Shown here in pieces: positions 38,692-46,940 of a stretch of DNA of 51,569 nucleotides. Positions within the stretch are counted from its first letter, which is position 1. Every line of letters begins with the position of its first letter. The stretch covers positions 1 to 51,569 of IMG/VR virus record IMGVR_UViG_3300047333_000128; one strand, given 5' to 3'. The notes under the pieces are model-generated. The model did no database searches, was not told the origin of the DNA, and worked only from the letters and a program-made list of their open reading frames with translations. Source of the DNA: a virus. A program made the position numbers and the translations under genes.

Positions 38692-40046
38692 TCGAGCACG
38701 AGAACGCAATTCTTGTGCGCATGGTTGTCATGGGCAGCGTGCGCAAATACGATCATCTTCTTCGGCCGGATTACTTCAACGGGTTCAACGTCGATATCTA
38801 CGAAGCGTTGCGCACGTACGAAGCACAGTACGGCCGATGCATGGATGAGGCGACGTTCCGACATCAGTTTCCCGAATTCAATTGGGACGATACGGGCGTT
38901 CAAGTCGAATGGTACGCGGACGAACTTGCGCAAGATTACGTCAAAGCGAAAGTTCAAAAGCTACTAAACGAAACGGTCGAGTCGCTTGACGAGAACCCAA
39001 AAGCCGTCACCAAAGACTTGCAAGCAAAGCTAGTTGAACTGTCGCCATTCATGGGCGACGCATTAAGCGGACGCGTTGGCTTGGTCGATCAATCGACTGA
39101 ACGTTTGAAGTTTCTTCAGCAACGACGCACCGATGACGATAAACTCTCCGGGATCACAACGGGACTGCCGGTACTCGATACGCTTACCAACGGTACACAA
39201 CCGGGGGAAATCGAATTCTACGTTGCTCGCCCAGGTAACGGTAAAAGTCTGATGCTCTTGTACAGTTGCTATCGTGCGTGGACCGAACAAGGCAAACGCA
39301 TTAGCTTCATCTCGCCGGAAATGTCGCATTCGGAAATGGGATTGCGATTCGATTCGATGCATACGCACATGTCGTCGATGCGCATGCAATCCGGTCGGAT
39401 GCAGGATCACGAACTTGAAGCCTACAGCGACGCGATGGAAGAACTGCGTACGATCATGCCGCACGACATCATGTTCCATGATTCGCTTGGCTTAGGTCGC
39501 AAATTTACGACCGGTGACGTGCGCCGGATCATCGAAGACGACAAACCGGACATCCTCGCGCTCGACGGCATTCTACTAATTGAACCGATAGGAAAGTACC
39601 GCGACACGCGTGGCCGGGTCACGAACATCTGCGAGGAGCTAAAGGCTATCGTCGTGCAGACGGGCGTTCCCATGCGCCTCGCTCACCAAGCGAATCGTGA
39701 AGCGGAGCAACGCGTCTCGCGCTCGACGACAAAGAAGACGCAGCAGCGCAGCCCGCTTGACGGCATTCCGCACTTGCATGAACTTGCTGAAAGCGGATCG
39801 ACGGAGCAGTACGCCAACCGCGTTATCTGCATGCGTCTCGACGGCGGCAGGTTATGGACGGCTATACGCAAGAATCGTAACGGTCCTGAAAATAAGTACG
39901 TCAGCGTCCGCGTCGATATCGATAACGGAGTTTTTGCTGATGACATACTCGAAGATATTGACTCCCCAACAGACGTACATGCCAAGTCGGAACCGCAACA
40001 AGAATCGTTCATCGGTGACGATGATGAATTCGACAAGGTGTTCTAA
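38688..40046 (+). CDS. dnaB: replicative DNA helicase, DnaB family
   Basis: 452 aa. N-terminal helical domain (about residues 1-100), linker, then the RecA-fold: GLPVLDTLTNGTQPGEIEFYVARPGNGKS with Walker A at about 180-187, SFISPEMSHSEMG (about 205), a Walker B-like ILALDGILLIEP (about 286-297), and HQANREAEQR near 330 in the usual H4 place. It unwinds DNA ahead of the polymerase at the fork. The order initiator, loader, helicase, primase, SSB, polymerase is a complete replisome set. GTG start overlaps the previous stop. Confidence 0.85.
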   Translation: MIEHENAILVRMVVMGSVRKYDHLLRPDYFNGFNVDIYEALRTYEAQYGRCMDEATFRHQFPEFNWDDTGVQVEWYADELAQDYVKAKVQKLLNETVESLDENPKAVTKDLQAKLVELSPFMGDALSGRVGLVDQSTERLKFLQQRRTDDDKLSGITTGLPVLDTLTNGTQPGEIEFYVARPGNGKSLMLLYSCYRAWTEQGKRISFISPEMSHSEMGLRFDSMHTHMSSMRMQSGRMQDHELEAYSDAMEELRTIMPHDIMFHDSLGLGRKFTTGDVRRIIEDDKPDILALDGILLIEPIGKYRDTRGRVTNICEELKAIVVQTGVPMRLAHQANREAEQRVSRSTTKKTQQRSPLDGIPHLHELAESGSTEQYANRVICMRLDGGRLWTAIRKNRNGPENKYVSVRVDIDNGVFADDILEDIDSPTDVHAKSEPQQESFIGDDDEFDKVF

Positions 40047-41053
40047 TGAAGCTGCCACCGGCAACGCAGGATCAAGCAAACGCTTTTGTGTTCAATCGCC
40101 AATCCATATTGAACGCAATTCGTGAATTGCAGCTTGACTTTCACGAAGGTCCAAAAGAAGCAGTCATGCAGTGCTTCATTACGCCGGATTGCGCATCGGG
40201 TAAAGTGTCGCTCTATCTCAACATACTCGATAAGCCGGGTGTGTTCCATTGCTTCAAGTGCAATCAGCGTGGCTACTTCGCGGATTTCGTCAAACTCAAA
40301 ACGAATTGGGGCGAATTCAAACTCGTTTCGTTCTTACGCAAGCATCGACCGACGACGTTCGAAGTTGAAGTTGGCGCACCGCAGCCGAAGCAATACTTCA
40401 CCGAGACCGACGTCACCGAGGGCAAGTACGCGTATCGTCACGCATACTGCTATGATCGTAAGATTAACGAAGAGACGCTTCGACGTTACCGCGTTGGCTA
40501 CGATAAGAAAGAGAACGACATCATCTTTCCGTGGTACAACCGTGTCGGCAGAATGGTCGCGATCAAACGGCGCGCGGTCATGACAAAATACTATCGGTTC
40601 GAATGCAACGAGTCGATCATGCCGTTGCTTTACGGTTTACATCTCGTTCGTCCATGCAGCATTGTTGCGCTTACCGAAGGTGAGTTTGACGCGATGTACA
40701 TGGATCAAGCGATACGCGCGCACAAGATGAGTTTCTTCGGCGCGGTCGCACTCGGCGGAAAGTACCTTCACAAAGCTGCCCAGGATGAGCTAATGCTGAA
40801 GACTCCGCGATTAGTAGTCCTTGCTCTTGATAACGATAAAGATGGAGACAAGGCAGCAAGCACTATTGCAGAACAGCTTGCCGGTATCGTACCAACGTAC
40901 CGATTCTCGTTTGAATCCGGCGTTAAGGACCCAAACGAATCTGCAATTGAGCATATTGCTCACGAACTACAGAACGCAGAAAAACAATACAACACACTAA
41001 TGGCTGTGCAGCAGCAACGCTACACGAGCTATCTTGAAAAGAGACAAGCATGA
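40046..41053 (+). CDS. DNA primase, zinc-finger plus TOPRIM
   Basis: 335 aa, a compact primase. Zinc domain: CFITPDC (about residues 33-39) and FHCFKCNQRGYF (about 69-80). TOPRIM domain: VALTEGEFDAMYM (about 208-220, catalytic Glu) and VVLALDNDKDGDKAA (about 256-270, DxD). A linker between them holds KYAYRHAYCYDRK. It makes RNA primers for lagging-strand synthesis with the helicase encoded just upstream. TAATG overlap at the start. Confidence 0.85.
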   Translation: MKLPPATQDQANAFVFNRQSILNAIRELQLDFHEGPKEAVMQCFITPDCASGKVSLYLNILDKPGVFHCFKCNQRGYFADFVKLKTNWGEFKLVSFLRKHRPTTFEVEVGAPQPKQYFTETDVTEGKYAYRHAYCYDRKINEETLRRYRVGYDKKENDIIFPWYNRVGRMVAIKRRAVMTKYYRFECNESIMPLLYGLHLVRPCSIVALTEGEFDAMYMDQAIRAHKMSFFGAVALGGKYLHKAAQDELMLKTPRLVVLALDNDKDGDKAASTIAEQLAGIVPTYRFSFESGVKDPNESAIEHIAHELQNAEKQYNTLMAVQQQRYTSYLEKRQA

Positions 41054-41733
41054 AAGGCTTAACTGCCACAAAGAAGCACCACGACGAGAACAGCGGTCTG
41101 CCGTACATCGCATTCAAAATCAAAGAAGGCAGCAAACCGCCGGATGATTCGCGCACCGTTCGCGTACTCGCATTGCGTGATTTCGACGAGAATCGTCCTG
41201 ACATTCCGGTCATCGAATCGATCTTCATGCATCAGAAATACAAGACGCTGAATCCGACGCGATGCCCAAGTGATCTTGCAACCGGCGATCCTGCAAACTG
41301 TCCGCTTTGCCGCGTGAAGGCGACACGTTCGTTGCGCACGTTCATCCCCGTCAAAGTGTACAATCAGGACCCGGCGCAAGAAGTTCAAGTGATCGAGTAC
41401 GGTCGCAACAACATTCAAGAAATCCTCGCGTTGCTCGACGAACTCGAAACGGGTGATATCACGTCCGTCGATTTCAAAATAAAACGCGTTGGCAAAGGAA
41501 CGAAGACGCAGTACAAGTGGTACATCGTCTCTCGTTCGGAACGCGAGCTATCCGAAGAAGAACTTGCGCTCGAAGTTCCCGACATGAACGAACTTATCAA
41601 AATCAAAGACGTGAGTGAACTCGAACGTCTTGCGATGGAATGGGACCGTTCGCAGAACGCAAAGAAAACGACCGGTGGCACGAACGACAACGACGATGAA
41701 GAGGACGAACTTGAAGATGAAATTCCGTTCTAA
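41050..41733 (+). CDS. single-stranded DNA-binding protein, T4 gp32/gp2.5-like
   Basis: 227 aa. Central strand-rich OB-like region (about residues 55-175) with a zinc-type cluster CPSDLATGDPANCPLC (about 75-90), as in gp32-like SSBs. The C-terminus is strongly acidic (NDNDDEEDELEDE) and ends in Ile-Pro-Phe, the usual partner-binding tip. It coats unwound DNA and recruits replication and recombination proteins. ATGA-type overlap with primase. Confidence 0.75.
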   Translation: MKGLTATKKHHDENSGLPYIAFKIKEGSKPPDDSRTVRVLALRDFDENRPDIPVIESIFMHQKYKTLNPTRCPSDLATGDPANCPLCRVKATRSLRTFIPVKVYNQDPAQEVQVIEYGRNNIQEILALLDELETGDITSVDFKIKRVGKGTKTQYKWYIVSRSERELSEEELALEVPDMNELIKIKDVSELERLAMEWDRSQNAKKTTGGTNDNDDEEDELEDEIPF

Positions 41734-41748
41734 GGAAGGTTGCGCAAC

Positions 41749-42015
41749 ATGCTCGTAGCGAGTTTACTAACGACTCTTCCGGCATCTCCGGGTGTTGTTA
41801 TCGCAGGTCCAATCACTATCGTCAACATTTCTGTTCAGTCAACGCAGAATCAAATCGACTTCGTAGATTCCAACGGTGGTGGCGGAGCGACGCCGCACGT
41901 TGTTTCGATTCCGGCGGGATTCGTCGGGATCGTACAAGTGAACCGTCGCGTAGCACAAGGTCTCTACGCAGTGAACATCGATGATTCGGTGAACGGTTCG
42001 GTCGGTACGGCATAA
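41749..42015 (+). CDS. small beta protein, paralogue of the 42184 gene, 88 aa
   Basis: AAGGAAGG precedes ATG 41749 by nine bases. Hydrophobic, beta-type chain with a Gly-rich turn and the end GFVGIVQVNRRVAQGLYAVN...GSVGTA. The gene at 42184 ends with a similar 'GxYxIxRxxxxGLYxxNS...GTLGLA' pattern, so these are diverged copies on either side of the structured RNA. Such small beta proteins are usually virion decorations; finding two in the replication module is odd. Function unknown. Confidence 0.6.
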   Translation: MLVASLLTTLPASPGVVIAGPITIVNISVQSTQNQIDFVDSNGGGGATPHVVSIPAGFVGIVQVNRRVAQGLYAVNIDDSVNGSVGTA

Positions 42016-42183
42016 GGTTTGCACGATGACCTAGCGCGGACGTCGAATCGTCATTCGCGCGTTAGGTCTGGAAAGACGGGGCTGAAGAGCCGTAGCGTCT
42101 GCAAAGTTGCAACTCTGCCTAGCCAGCACTGCAACACGAACTACGGGTCTTCACTACTTAATTTGTTTTGAGGTATTACTCTA
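42016..42183 (+). ncRNA. bistable structured RNA element
   Basis: Gene-free, 168 bases. Stem 1: GACCTA.GCGCG with CGCGC.TAGGTC (42028-42068), with inner GACG/CGTC. Stem 2: AGACG-GGCT-GAAG-AGCC-CGTCT (42074-42100). Stem 3: GTTGCA/TGCAAC (42106-42135). The segment GAAGAGCCGTAG (42084-42095) is complementary at 11 of 12 positions to CTACGGGTCTTC (42141-42152), an alternative to stem 2. Two exclusive folds just before a gene (GAGG and ATG at 42184) is the plan of a riboswitch-like or protein-binding leader. It could also be an independent RNA. Confidence 0.55.
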
Positions 42184-42465
42184 ATGCTCGCAGTCAAACT
42201 TGTTGAATTCGCAGGCGATGGCGTTGCAGTGAATTACGCCGGTGGAATTCTCGCAAACGTTTCAATCGAAACCGTAGGTGTCGGCGACTTATCGATCAAC
42301 GATGCAGGTGACGCTGAAAATCTTAACGTGTCGATCTGCAAATTTCCGGTAGCCACGACGACACCGGGCGTCTATCAAATTGAGCGCAAGTTTCTTGCTG
42401 GGCTCTATCTTGACAACAGTGCGGGTTGGCAGGGCACACTTGGACTTGCTGACCAAATCGATTAG
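42184..42465 (+). CDS. small beta protein, paralogue of the 41749 gene, 93 aa
   Basis: GAGG lies about nine bases before the ATG. Acidic, beta-type, with the shared C-terminal pattern GVYQIERKFLAGLYLDNS. The N-terminal half (VKLVEFAGDGVAVNYAGGILANVSIETVGVGD) is Gly/Val-rich. Its expression may be governed by the folded RNA immediately upstream. No family recognised. Confidence 0.6.
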   Translation: MLAVKLVEFAGDGVAVNYAGGILANVSIETVGVGDLSINDAGDAENLNVSICKFPVATTTPGVYQIERKFLAGLYLDNSAGWQGTLGLADQID

Positions 42466-42596
42466 TGGATCAACTTACTTTGAATCGAATGCTGCGGGTT
42501 GCAGTGTGGGAACTCGTTTACGGTTGCGGTGAATTAGCACTTCCTGCAATTGAACGACTTCTTGCGCGTGGAGCGAGATGGCAAAACCTCGCCTAG
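42465..42596 (+). CDS. small helical protein, 43 aa
   Basis: GTG shares its first base with the previous TAG stop and the frame ends 19 bases inside the polymerase gene, so translation is coupled on both sides. The product is a single amphipathic helix pair (MLRVAVWELVYGCGELALPA, then IERLLARGARWQ). The location directly before the polymerase suggests a possible polymerase accessory or regulatory peptide; this is only inference. Confidence 0.5.
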   Translation: MDQLTLNRMLRVAVWELVYGCGELALPAIERLLARGARWQNLA

Positions 42597-44545
42597 CGCC
42601 GAATCAAATTGAGCTAATCAGCGACCTGCCTGAACACAGCAACAAACGCACCAACATTCATGAGATTCGTGCGCGGGATAAAAACACGGCTATCCCGCCG
42701 AATTACGTGTATGTTGAAACACCTGCGCAGTTGCAAGAGTGCGCCGACGCGCTCGCACGATCCGAACGGTTCTCGCTCGATACTGAAACACGTGGGTTGA
42801 AGTGGTGGAGCAAGAAAGCCGTTTCGTTAAACGTGTACGCACCATCGAACGGCAAAGCATACTTCATTCCGAATCGTATGCAGCATTCGTGGCGCAATTT
42901 CACGGACGATGAGATTCAATCAACGTTCGAAGACATTTTTGCATCGGAAGACATCGGCAAGATAGGCCACAACTTCAAGCACGATCTACATTTCGTGCGC
43001 GAGACGTGGAACATGGAGATTGCGCGATTCGATTTCGACACGTTGATTGCGTCCATTGTCTTAAACGAGAACGAAGACCACGATCTCGAAAGCCTCTGCG
43101 CGAAGTACCTCAAAGCACCAAAATGGAAGATAGCACATCAGGCCGCATTTGAACTGTGGCCTATTCGCATAGCAACGCTGTACGCTTGTCGGGATGCAGA
43201 GATGACGTACAAGCTGTATGAGTTTCAGCAGTCAAAGCTAACGAAAGAGAAGCTGAAGAAACTCTACTCGTTGCAGTACGAGATTGAAATGCCCGTCGTG
43301 CGCATTGCCGTGAACATGGAACGTCGCGGCGTTGGTTGGGATGACGAGTATTACGAGACCGTCATGAAGCCAACGATTCACAACGAAGCTGAATCAGCAG
43401 CAAAGCGCGTACTCGCACTAACGGGGCCAATCAATCTCGACGCACCTGCACAGGTTGCTTCGGCGTTCTATGACATGCTCGGTCTGCCCAGGCCGTTCGA
43501 ATCAAACACTGTCAATGAAGAAGCACTAACCACACTCAAGAAGCAGGGCTATGCGGTAGCGGGCGATATGCTTGAATACCGCAAGTACAGCACGATCCGT
43601 AAGATGTTCGTGAACAAGCTGCCGACGTTTGTGGTGAATGGGCGCATTCATTGCACGTTCAATACTATTGGCGCAGATACGGGACGCATGTCGGCAAAAT
43701 CGCCGAATCTCATGCAGCTTCCCAAACGAATCGGACCTGTAATCCGGCGCGGGATCATTCCTTCGCCGGGTTATGTTTTTGTAGCGCAGGACTTCGGTCA
43801 AATGGAATTGCGCATGCTTGCGCACTTCTCTGAAGACCCTGGCTTAATCGAAGCGTTCAAATCCGGCAAAGACATTCACACTGCCGTCATGTGCGGCATG
43901 CTTGGTGTATCGTACGAAGAGTATCAAGCGAATCCCGACAAGCCGGAATTCGTTGCAAAGCGTGTGCTTGCGAAGACGGTCAACTTTGGCGTCCTCTACG
44001 GAATGGGACCGTCGAAACTTGCGTGGAAGACCGGGATCACAATCGAAGCTGCGAAGGCATTCATCAAGCAATACTTCGAAACGTACCCCGGCATCAAACG
44101 CTTCATCGACCGCATGAAGGTCGATGCGTATCGCAATGGCTACGTTGAAACGCTGATGGGGCGCAAGCGTCGTCTGCCGGATATCCGTAGCACCGACAAG
44201 ATGATTGCAGCAATGGCGGAACGTCTCGCTGTTAATGCACCAATTCAAGGCAGCGTCGCTGATCTTGCAAAGATGACGATGCTCGAACACGACCGCATCA
44301 TTACTGAAGAACGTTGGCCGTACGAATTGCTGTTGCAGATACACGACGAGGTGATTTATGAAGTTCCACTCGATTGGTTACAGCATCATCAATCATCACT
44401 CGACGTACTTAAAACATCTATGGCAAATATCTATCCATTACTTGTCCCAATTGAAGTTTCGCAAGAAATCTTGACGAGATGGGGCGACAAAACAATACTC
44501 GAATCCGACATCGAAGATGAGGAGCTAGAATTAAGTGGCGTTTAA
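42578..44545 (+). CDS. polA: DNA polymerase I, family A with 3'-5' exonuclease
   Basis: 655 aa, no 5' nuclease domain, as in T7-type phage polymerases. Exonuclease: SLDTETRG (Asp about 68, Glu 70), HNFKHDLHF (about 131) and a YACRDAEMTYKLY Exo III motif (about 205). Polymerase: RMSAKSPNLMQLPKR (about 369), motif A VAQDFGQMELRMLAHFS (Asp about 405), motif B AKRVLAKTVNFGVLYGMG (about 461), motif C QIHDEVIYEV (His-Asp about 588). The residue at the position that governs TMP in leucine, typical phage variant not resolved here. It is the replicative polymerase. Confidence 0.95.
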   Translation: MAKPRLAPNQIELISDLPEHSNKRTNIHEIRARDKNTAIPPNYVYVETPAQLQECADALARSERFSLDTETRGLKWWSKKAVSLNVYAPSNGKAYFIPNRMQHSWRNFTDDEIQSTFEDIFASEDIGKIGHNFKHDLHFVRETWNMEIARFDFDTLIASIVLNENEDHDLESLCAKYLKAPKWKIAHQAAFELWPIRIATLYACRDAEMTYKLYEFQQSKLTKEKLKKLYSLQYEIEMPVVRIAVNMERRGVGWDDEYYETVMKPTIHNEAESAAKRVLALTGPINLDAPAQVASAFYDMLGLPRPFESNTVNEEALTTLKKQGYAVAGDMLEYRKYSTIRKMFVNKLPTFVVNGRIHCTFNTIGADTGRMSAKSPNLMQLPKRIGPVIRRGIIPSPGYVFVAQDFGQMELRMLAHFSEDPGLIEAFKSGKDIHTAVMCGMLGVSYEEYQANPDKPEFVAKRVLAKTVNFGVLYGMGPSKLAWKTGITIEAAKAFIKQYFETYPGIKRFIDRMKVDAYRNGYVETLMGRKRRLPDIRSTDKMIAAMAERLAVNAPIQGSVADLAKMTMLEHDRIITEERWPYELLLQIHDEVIYEVPLDWLQHHQSSLDVLKTSMANIYPLLVPIEVSQEILTRWGDKTILESDIEDEELELSGV

Positions 44546-44801
44546 GGTATCCGAACTAATCTCCGCAAAAGAAGTCACCGGCGGAATTGAAATCATTTGC
44601 AATGCCGACACGCGGCACGTGTTCAAGAACGGGTTCATCGTGAGCGCAAAAGGTGCGCACGTGATCGAACTACCGGAAGCCGGTGGATCGACACTTGCGG
44701 AACGACCGCCATTGCTCACGCTGCAGCTTTGTTCGACGTGCTACGTGCAGTGGGTTGGCGAACTCGTGAACACGATGAACAAGTTAGGACCAAAGCGGTA
44801 A
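44535..44801 (+). CDS. hypothetical protein, 88 aa
   Basis: GTG overlaps the polymerase stop by 11 bases. Mixed beta with GGIEIICNADTRHVFKNGFIVSAKGAHV, then a helical end containing CSTCYVQW. A single CxxC and a CNAD Cys could form a metal site. No family recognised. Confidence 0.55.
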   Translation: MAFKVSELISAKEVTGGIEIICNADTRHVFKNGFIVSAKGAHVIELPEAGGSTLAERPPLLTLQLCSTCYVQWVGELVNTMNKLGPKR

Positions 44802-45685
44802 TGCCAAAGCGCAAATCTGCGCTTAGTGAATTCTTGTCCGAACTCAAGAGTGAAACGAAGGCAGAGAAGTCAGCATCAGCAACGCTGAAGAAAATCATCG
44901 ACGACTATTGCTTGTCCGGTGAATTCGACGCGTACTTAGTTGCGCACGCTGATGATCTTGCAAAGTACATTGGCGACAACGCACGTGCGCGACCGCAGAG
45001 GCATCGCGCATCGCAGATAGGCAAATGCGCGCAGCAGCAAGCGTTCAAACTTGCGGGGATTCCAAAGACGCCCATTCGTGCATCTCGCCCAGCTACTCAA
45101 ATGCGAGCACTCTACAACGGCACGTTCGTCCACATCCGATACCACATGATCTTCGATGCTCTTCATGCGAAAGGGAGCGTGCGGACGCTGTACGCAGAAC
45201 ACCTAGCCGTCAACGAAGAGCTATCGTTATCCGGCACGGTGGATCGTGTGATCGAATTTGAGTACCTGGGCAAGACAATTCGCGTTGTTGTAGATTACAA
45301 ATCGATCAAAGCGTTCTACTTCGATCATCTCATCAAACCGCAACCGGATCACGCGAAGCAGCAGCATGCATACGAATTGCTTCGCTGTTTTGATGCTCAC
45401 TTGTGGATGATGCTGTATGAAAACAAAGACACGCACGAACTGAAAATCTACGACATGCCGTACGATGAACTGCAGCTTCACAAGCTGATTCGTACGATGA
45501 AAGATGTTGAGACGTACGCGCAGCAGGCAAAAGAAAAAGTGCCAATGGAAGAACGCATCGACCTACCGTTAACGGTTGCGTGGTGCCGCTACTGTGAATA
45601 TGAACCGTCTTGCGAATTGCAGCATCCGAATCTGATCGAACTGCAACGTGCAGGCGACGCTGACGAAGACGCTGATGATGAGTAA
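44801..45685 (+). CDS. PD-(D/E)XK nuclease, RecB/Cas4-like
   Basis: 294 aa. Helical N-terminus, then a Cys (IGKCAQQ, about residue 74), the nuclease core LSGTVDRVIEF (Asp about 147), VVVDYKSIKAFYF (Asp-x-Lys about 159-161) and QQHAYELL (motif IV Gln about 187), and a C-terminal WCRYCEYEPSC (about 262-272). One N-terminal plus three C-terminal cysteines is the iron-sulphur arrangement of Cas4 and AddB-type exonucleases. It probably resects DNA ends for recombination with the RecA encoded nearby. ATG 44801 overlaps the previous stop. Confidence 0.75.
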   Translation: MPKRKSALSEFLSELKSETKAEKSASATLKKIIDDYCLSGEFDAYLVAHADDLAKYIGDNARARPQRHRASQIGKCAQQQAFKLAGIPKTPIRASRPATQMRALYNGTFVHIRYHMIFDALHAKGSVRTLYAEHLAVNEELSLSGTVDRVIEFEYLGKTIRVVVDYKSIKAFYFDHLIKPQPDHAKQQHAYELLRCFDAHLWMMLYENKDTHELKIYDMPYDELQLHKLIRTMKDVETYAQQAKEKVPMEERIDLPLTVAWCRYCEYEPSCELQHPNLIELQRAGDADEDADDE

Positions 45686-45848
45686 GACAGAAACGATGCT
45701 ATATGAAGTCACGTGCAAACTCCGCGTTCGTGCGGCTGTTGATTCTAAGCGCGATGCGGCAGCGAAGGTTCGAATGCTTTTGGCGACTTCAGCTTCACCA
45801 ATTCGCGATATCGATATCGTTGATATCGCAACCGTAGACGAAGAATGA
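45678..45848 (+). CDS. small hypothetical protein, 56 aa
   Basis: Start at one of two ATGs (45675/45678) overlapping the nuclease end. Reads as a beta-alpha unit, with LYEVTCKLRVRAAVDSKRDAAAKVRMLL, and a closing strand IDIVDIATV. It resembles small phage subdomains of unknown function. Stop overlaps the next ATG. Confidence 0.55.
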   Translation: MSKTETMLYEVTCKLRVRAAVDSKRDAAAKVRMLLATSASPIRDIDIVDIATVDEE

Positions 45849-46459
45849 TCGTCGGTATTGATCCTTCGCTGACGTCAAGCGGACTTAGCGACGGCACGCG
45901 CACGGTATTGCTAACTACGCAGCCAAAAGATGAACTTGCGGCACCGCTTGATATCTTACGTCGCGTCGATGAACAAATGGTCGCGATTGAAGAGTTTCTT
46001 GAAGACGGTGGCGTGTGGCGAGAACACGTAACGTTCTACATTGAAGACGTCAAGAAGTCGATTACGACAATGCAAACCGAAGGCAATACGCGTGCAACGG
46101 TTGGCGTGTCGCATCTCTATGAGATGGGCTATTGGTTTGCAATTTTCTATACGACGTTTAGTGATCCGTTGCGGTTCACGATCCATCTCGTTAACCCCGG
46201 CCAACTCAAAGCATACGTTGGCGGCAAAGCAAACTATCCGAAAGCAAAGATGGCGCTTGCGTCATGGAAGAAATGGGAGATTGAATTCGATGGAGACCCC
46301 GGACTCGACAAACTCCATGCATACTGTCTTGTCAGATACGGACAAGAGCACATTGCAGGAACCATCGAACACGAAGACCCGTCAAGACGTGGCCTCGGCG
46401 ACAAAGCTAGGGCCATTACAAAACGACGCACGAATAGCAGAGTTACGGAGACGCTATGA
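45845..46459 (+). CDS. RuvC-like Holliday junction resolvase
   Basis: RNase H-fold endonuclease, 204 aa. MIVGIDPSLTSSGLS (Asp 6) is the first catalytic strand, FYIEDVKKS (Glu about 68) the second, and GLDKLHAYCL with Asp about 160 the last; the RATVGVSHLYEMGYW helix fits the usual nucleic-acid binding helix. Proteins of this class resolve four-way junctions, so concatemers can be debranched before packaging. The basic C-terminal 35 residues overlap the next gene. Confidence 0.75.
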   Translation: MIVGIDPSLTSSGLSDGTRTVLLTTQPKDELAAPLDILRRVDEQMVAIEEFLEDGGVWREHVTFYIEDVKKSITTMQTEGNTRATVGVSHLYEMGYWFAIFYTTFSDPLRFTIHLVNPGQLKAYVGGKANYPKAKMALASWKKWEIEFDGDPGLDKLHAYCLVRYGQEHIAGTIEHEDPSRRGLGDKARAITKRRTNSRVTETL

Positions 46460-46940
46460 AGCAGTCCGCGCACTCTCAAAACGCGCATCGTACATCGTCG
46501 ATAGCGTCGCAAACCCATATACAGAACAGCTTGATACGTTCGTCGATTCAGTTGAAAAATTGCTCGACAACATACGCGATGGCGCACGAAAAGAATTCTC
46601 TGATGCTGAACTTCATCGACTGATCCTTCGACTTCCGATTCTGTTATATCGAGCGGCCGAAGTGCTCGACGTCGCAGCAATCGAATCATCAATCGCAAAA
46701 GCTGCAAGCAAGGCGGTATATGCGGAATTCTATCTTGATAGCACCGGTACCATTCCTGAACGTGAAGCGTTTGCAACTCTCAAAGCGGCGGAAGAATCTG
46801 TCATCGTCGATCTTGCGAGACACGTTCATAGCCGCGTCAAGACGAAAATGGAAACGGCAGAAGCGTTGCTAGATGCCGTAAAAAAAGTTCTCACTTCAAA
46901 GGATGCTGATAAGCAAGTGTTTGGACGTAGCAATGTTTGA
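46290..46940 (+). CDS. helical hypothetical protein, 216 aa, start uncertain
   Basis: The secure part begins near 46390. ATG 46290 has GGGAG ten bases upstream but creates a 170-base overlap with the RuvC-like gene; GTG 46389 would reduce it to 71 bases. The product is a nearly all-alpha protein with long amphipathic helices (YIVDSVANPYTEQLDTF..., LRLPILLYRAAEVLDVAAIE, a C-terminal helix rich in Lys). No family recognised. It lies between resolvase and RecA, so a recombination accessory role is possible. Confidence 0.55.
   Translation: METPDSTNSMHTVLSDTDKSTLQEPSNTKTRQDVASATKLGPLQNDARIAELRRRYEAVRALSKRASYIVDSVANPYTEQLDTFVDSVEKLLDNIRDGARKEFSDAELHRLILRLPILLYRAAEVLDVAAIESSIAKAASKAVYAEFYLDSTGTIPEREAFATLKAAEESVIVDLARHVHSRVKTKMETAEALLDAVKKVLTSKDADKQVFGRSNV

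Noticed and set aside
42074-42100. Hammerhead ribozyme core (CTGAAGA and GGAAA present)
   Set aside because: The conserved pieces are in the wrong order and spacing for any hammerhead type.
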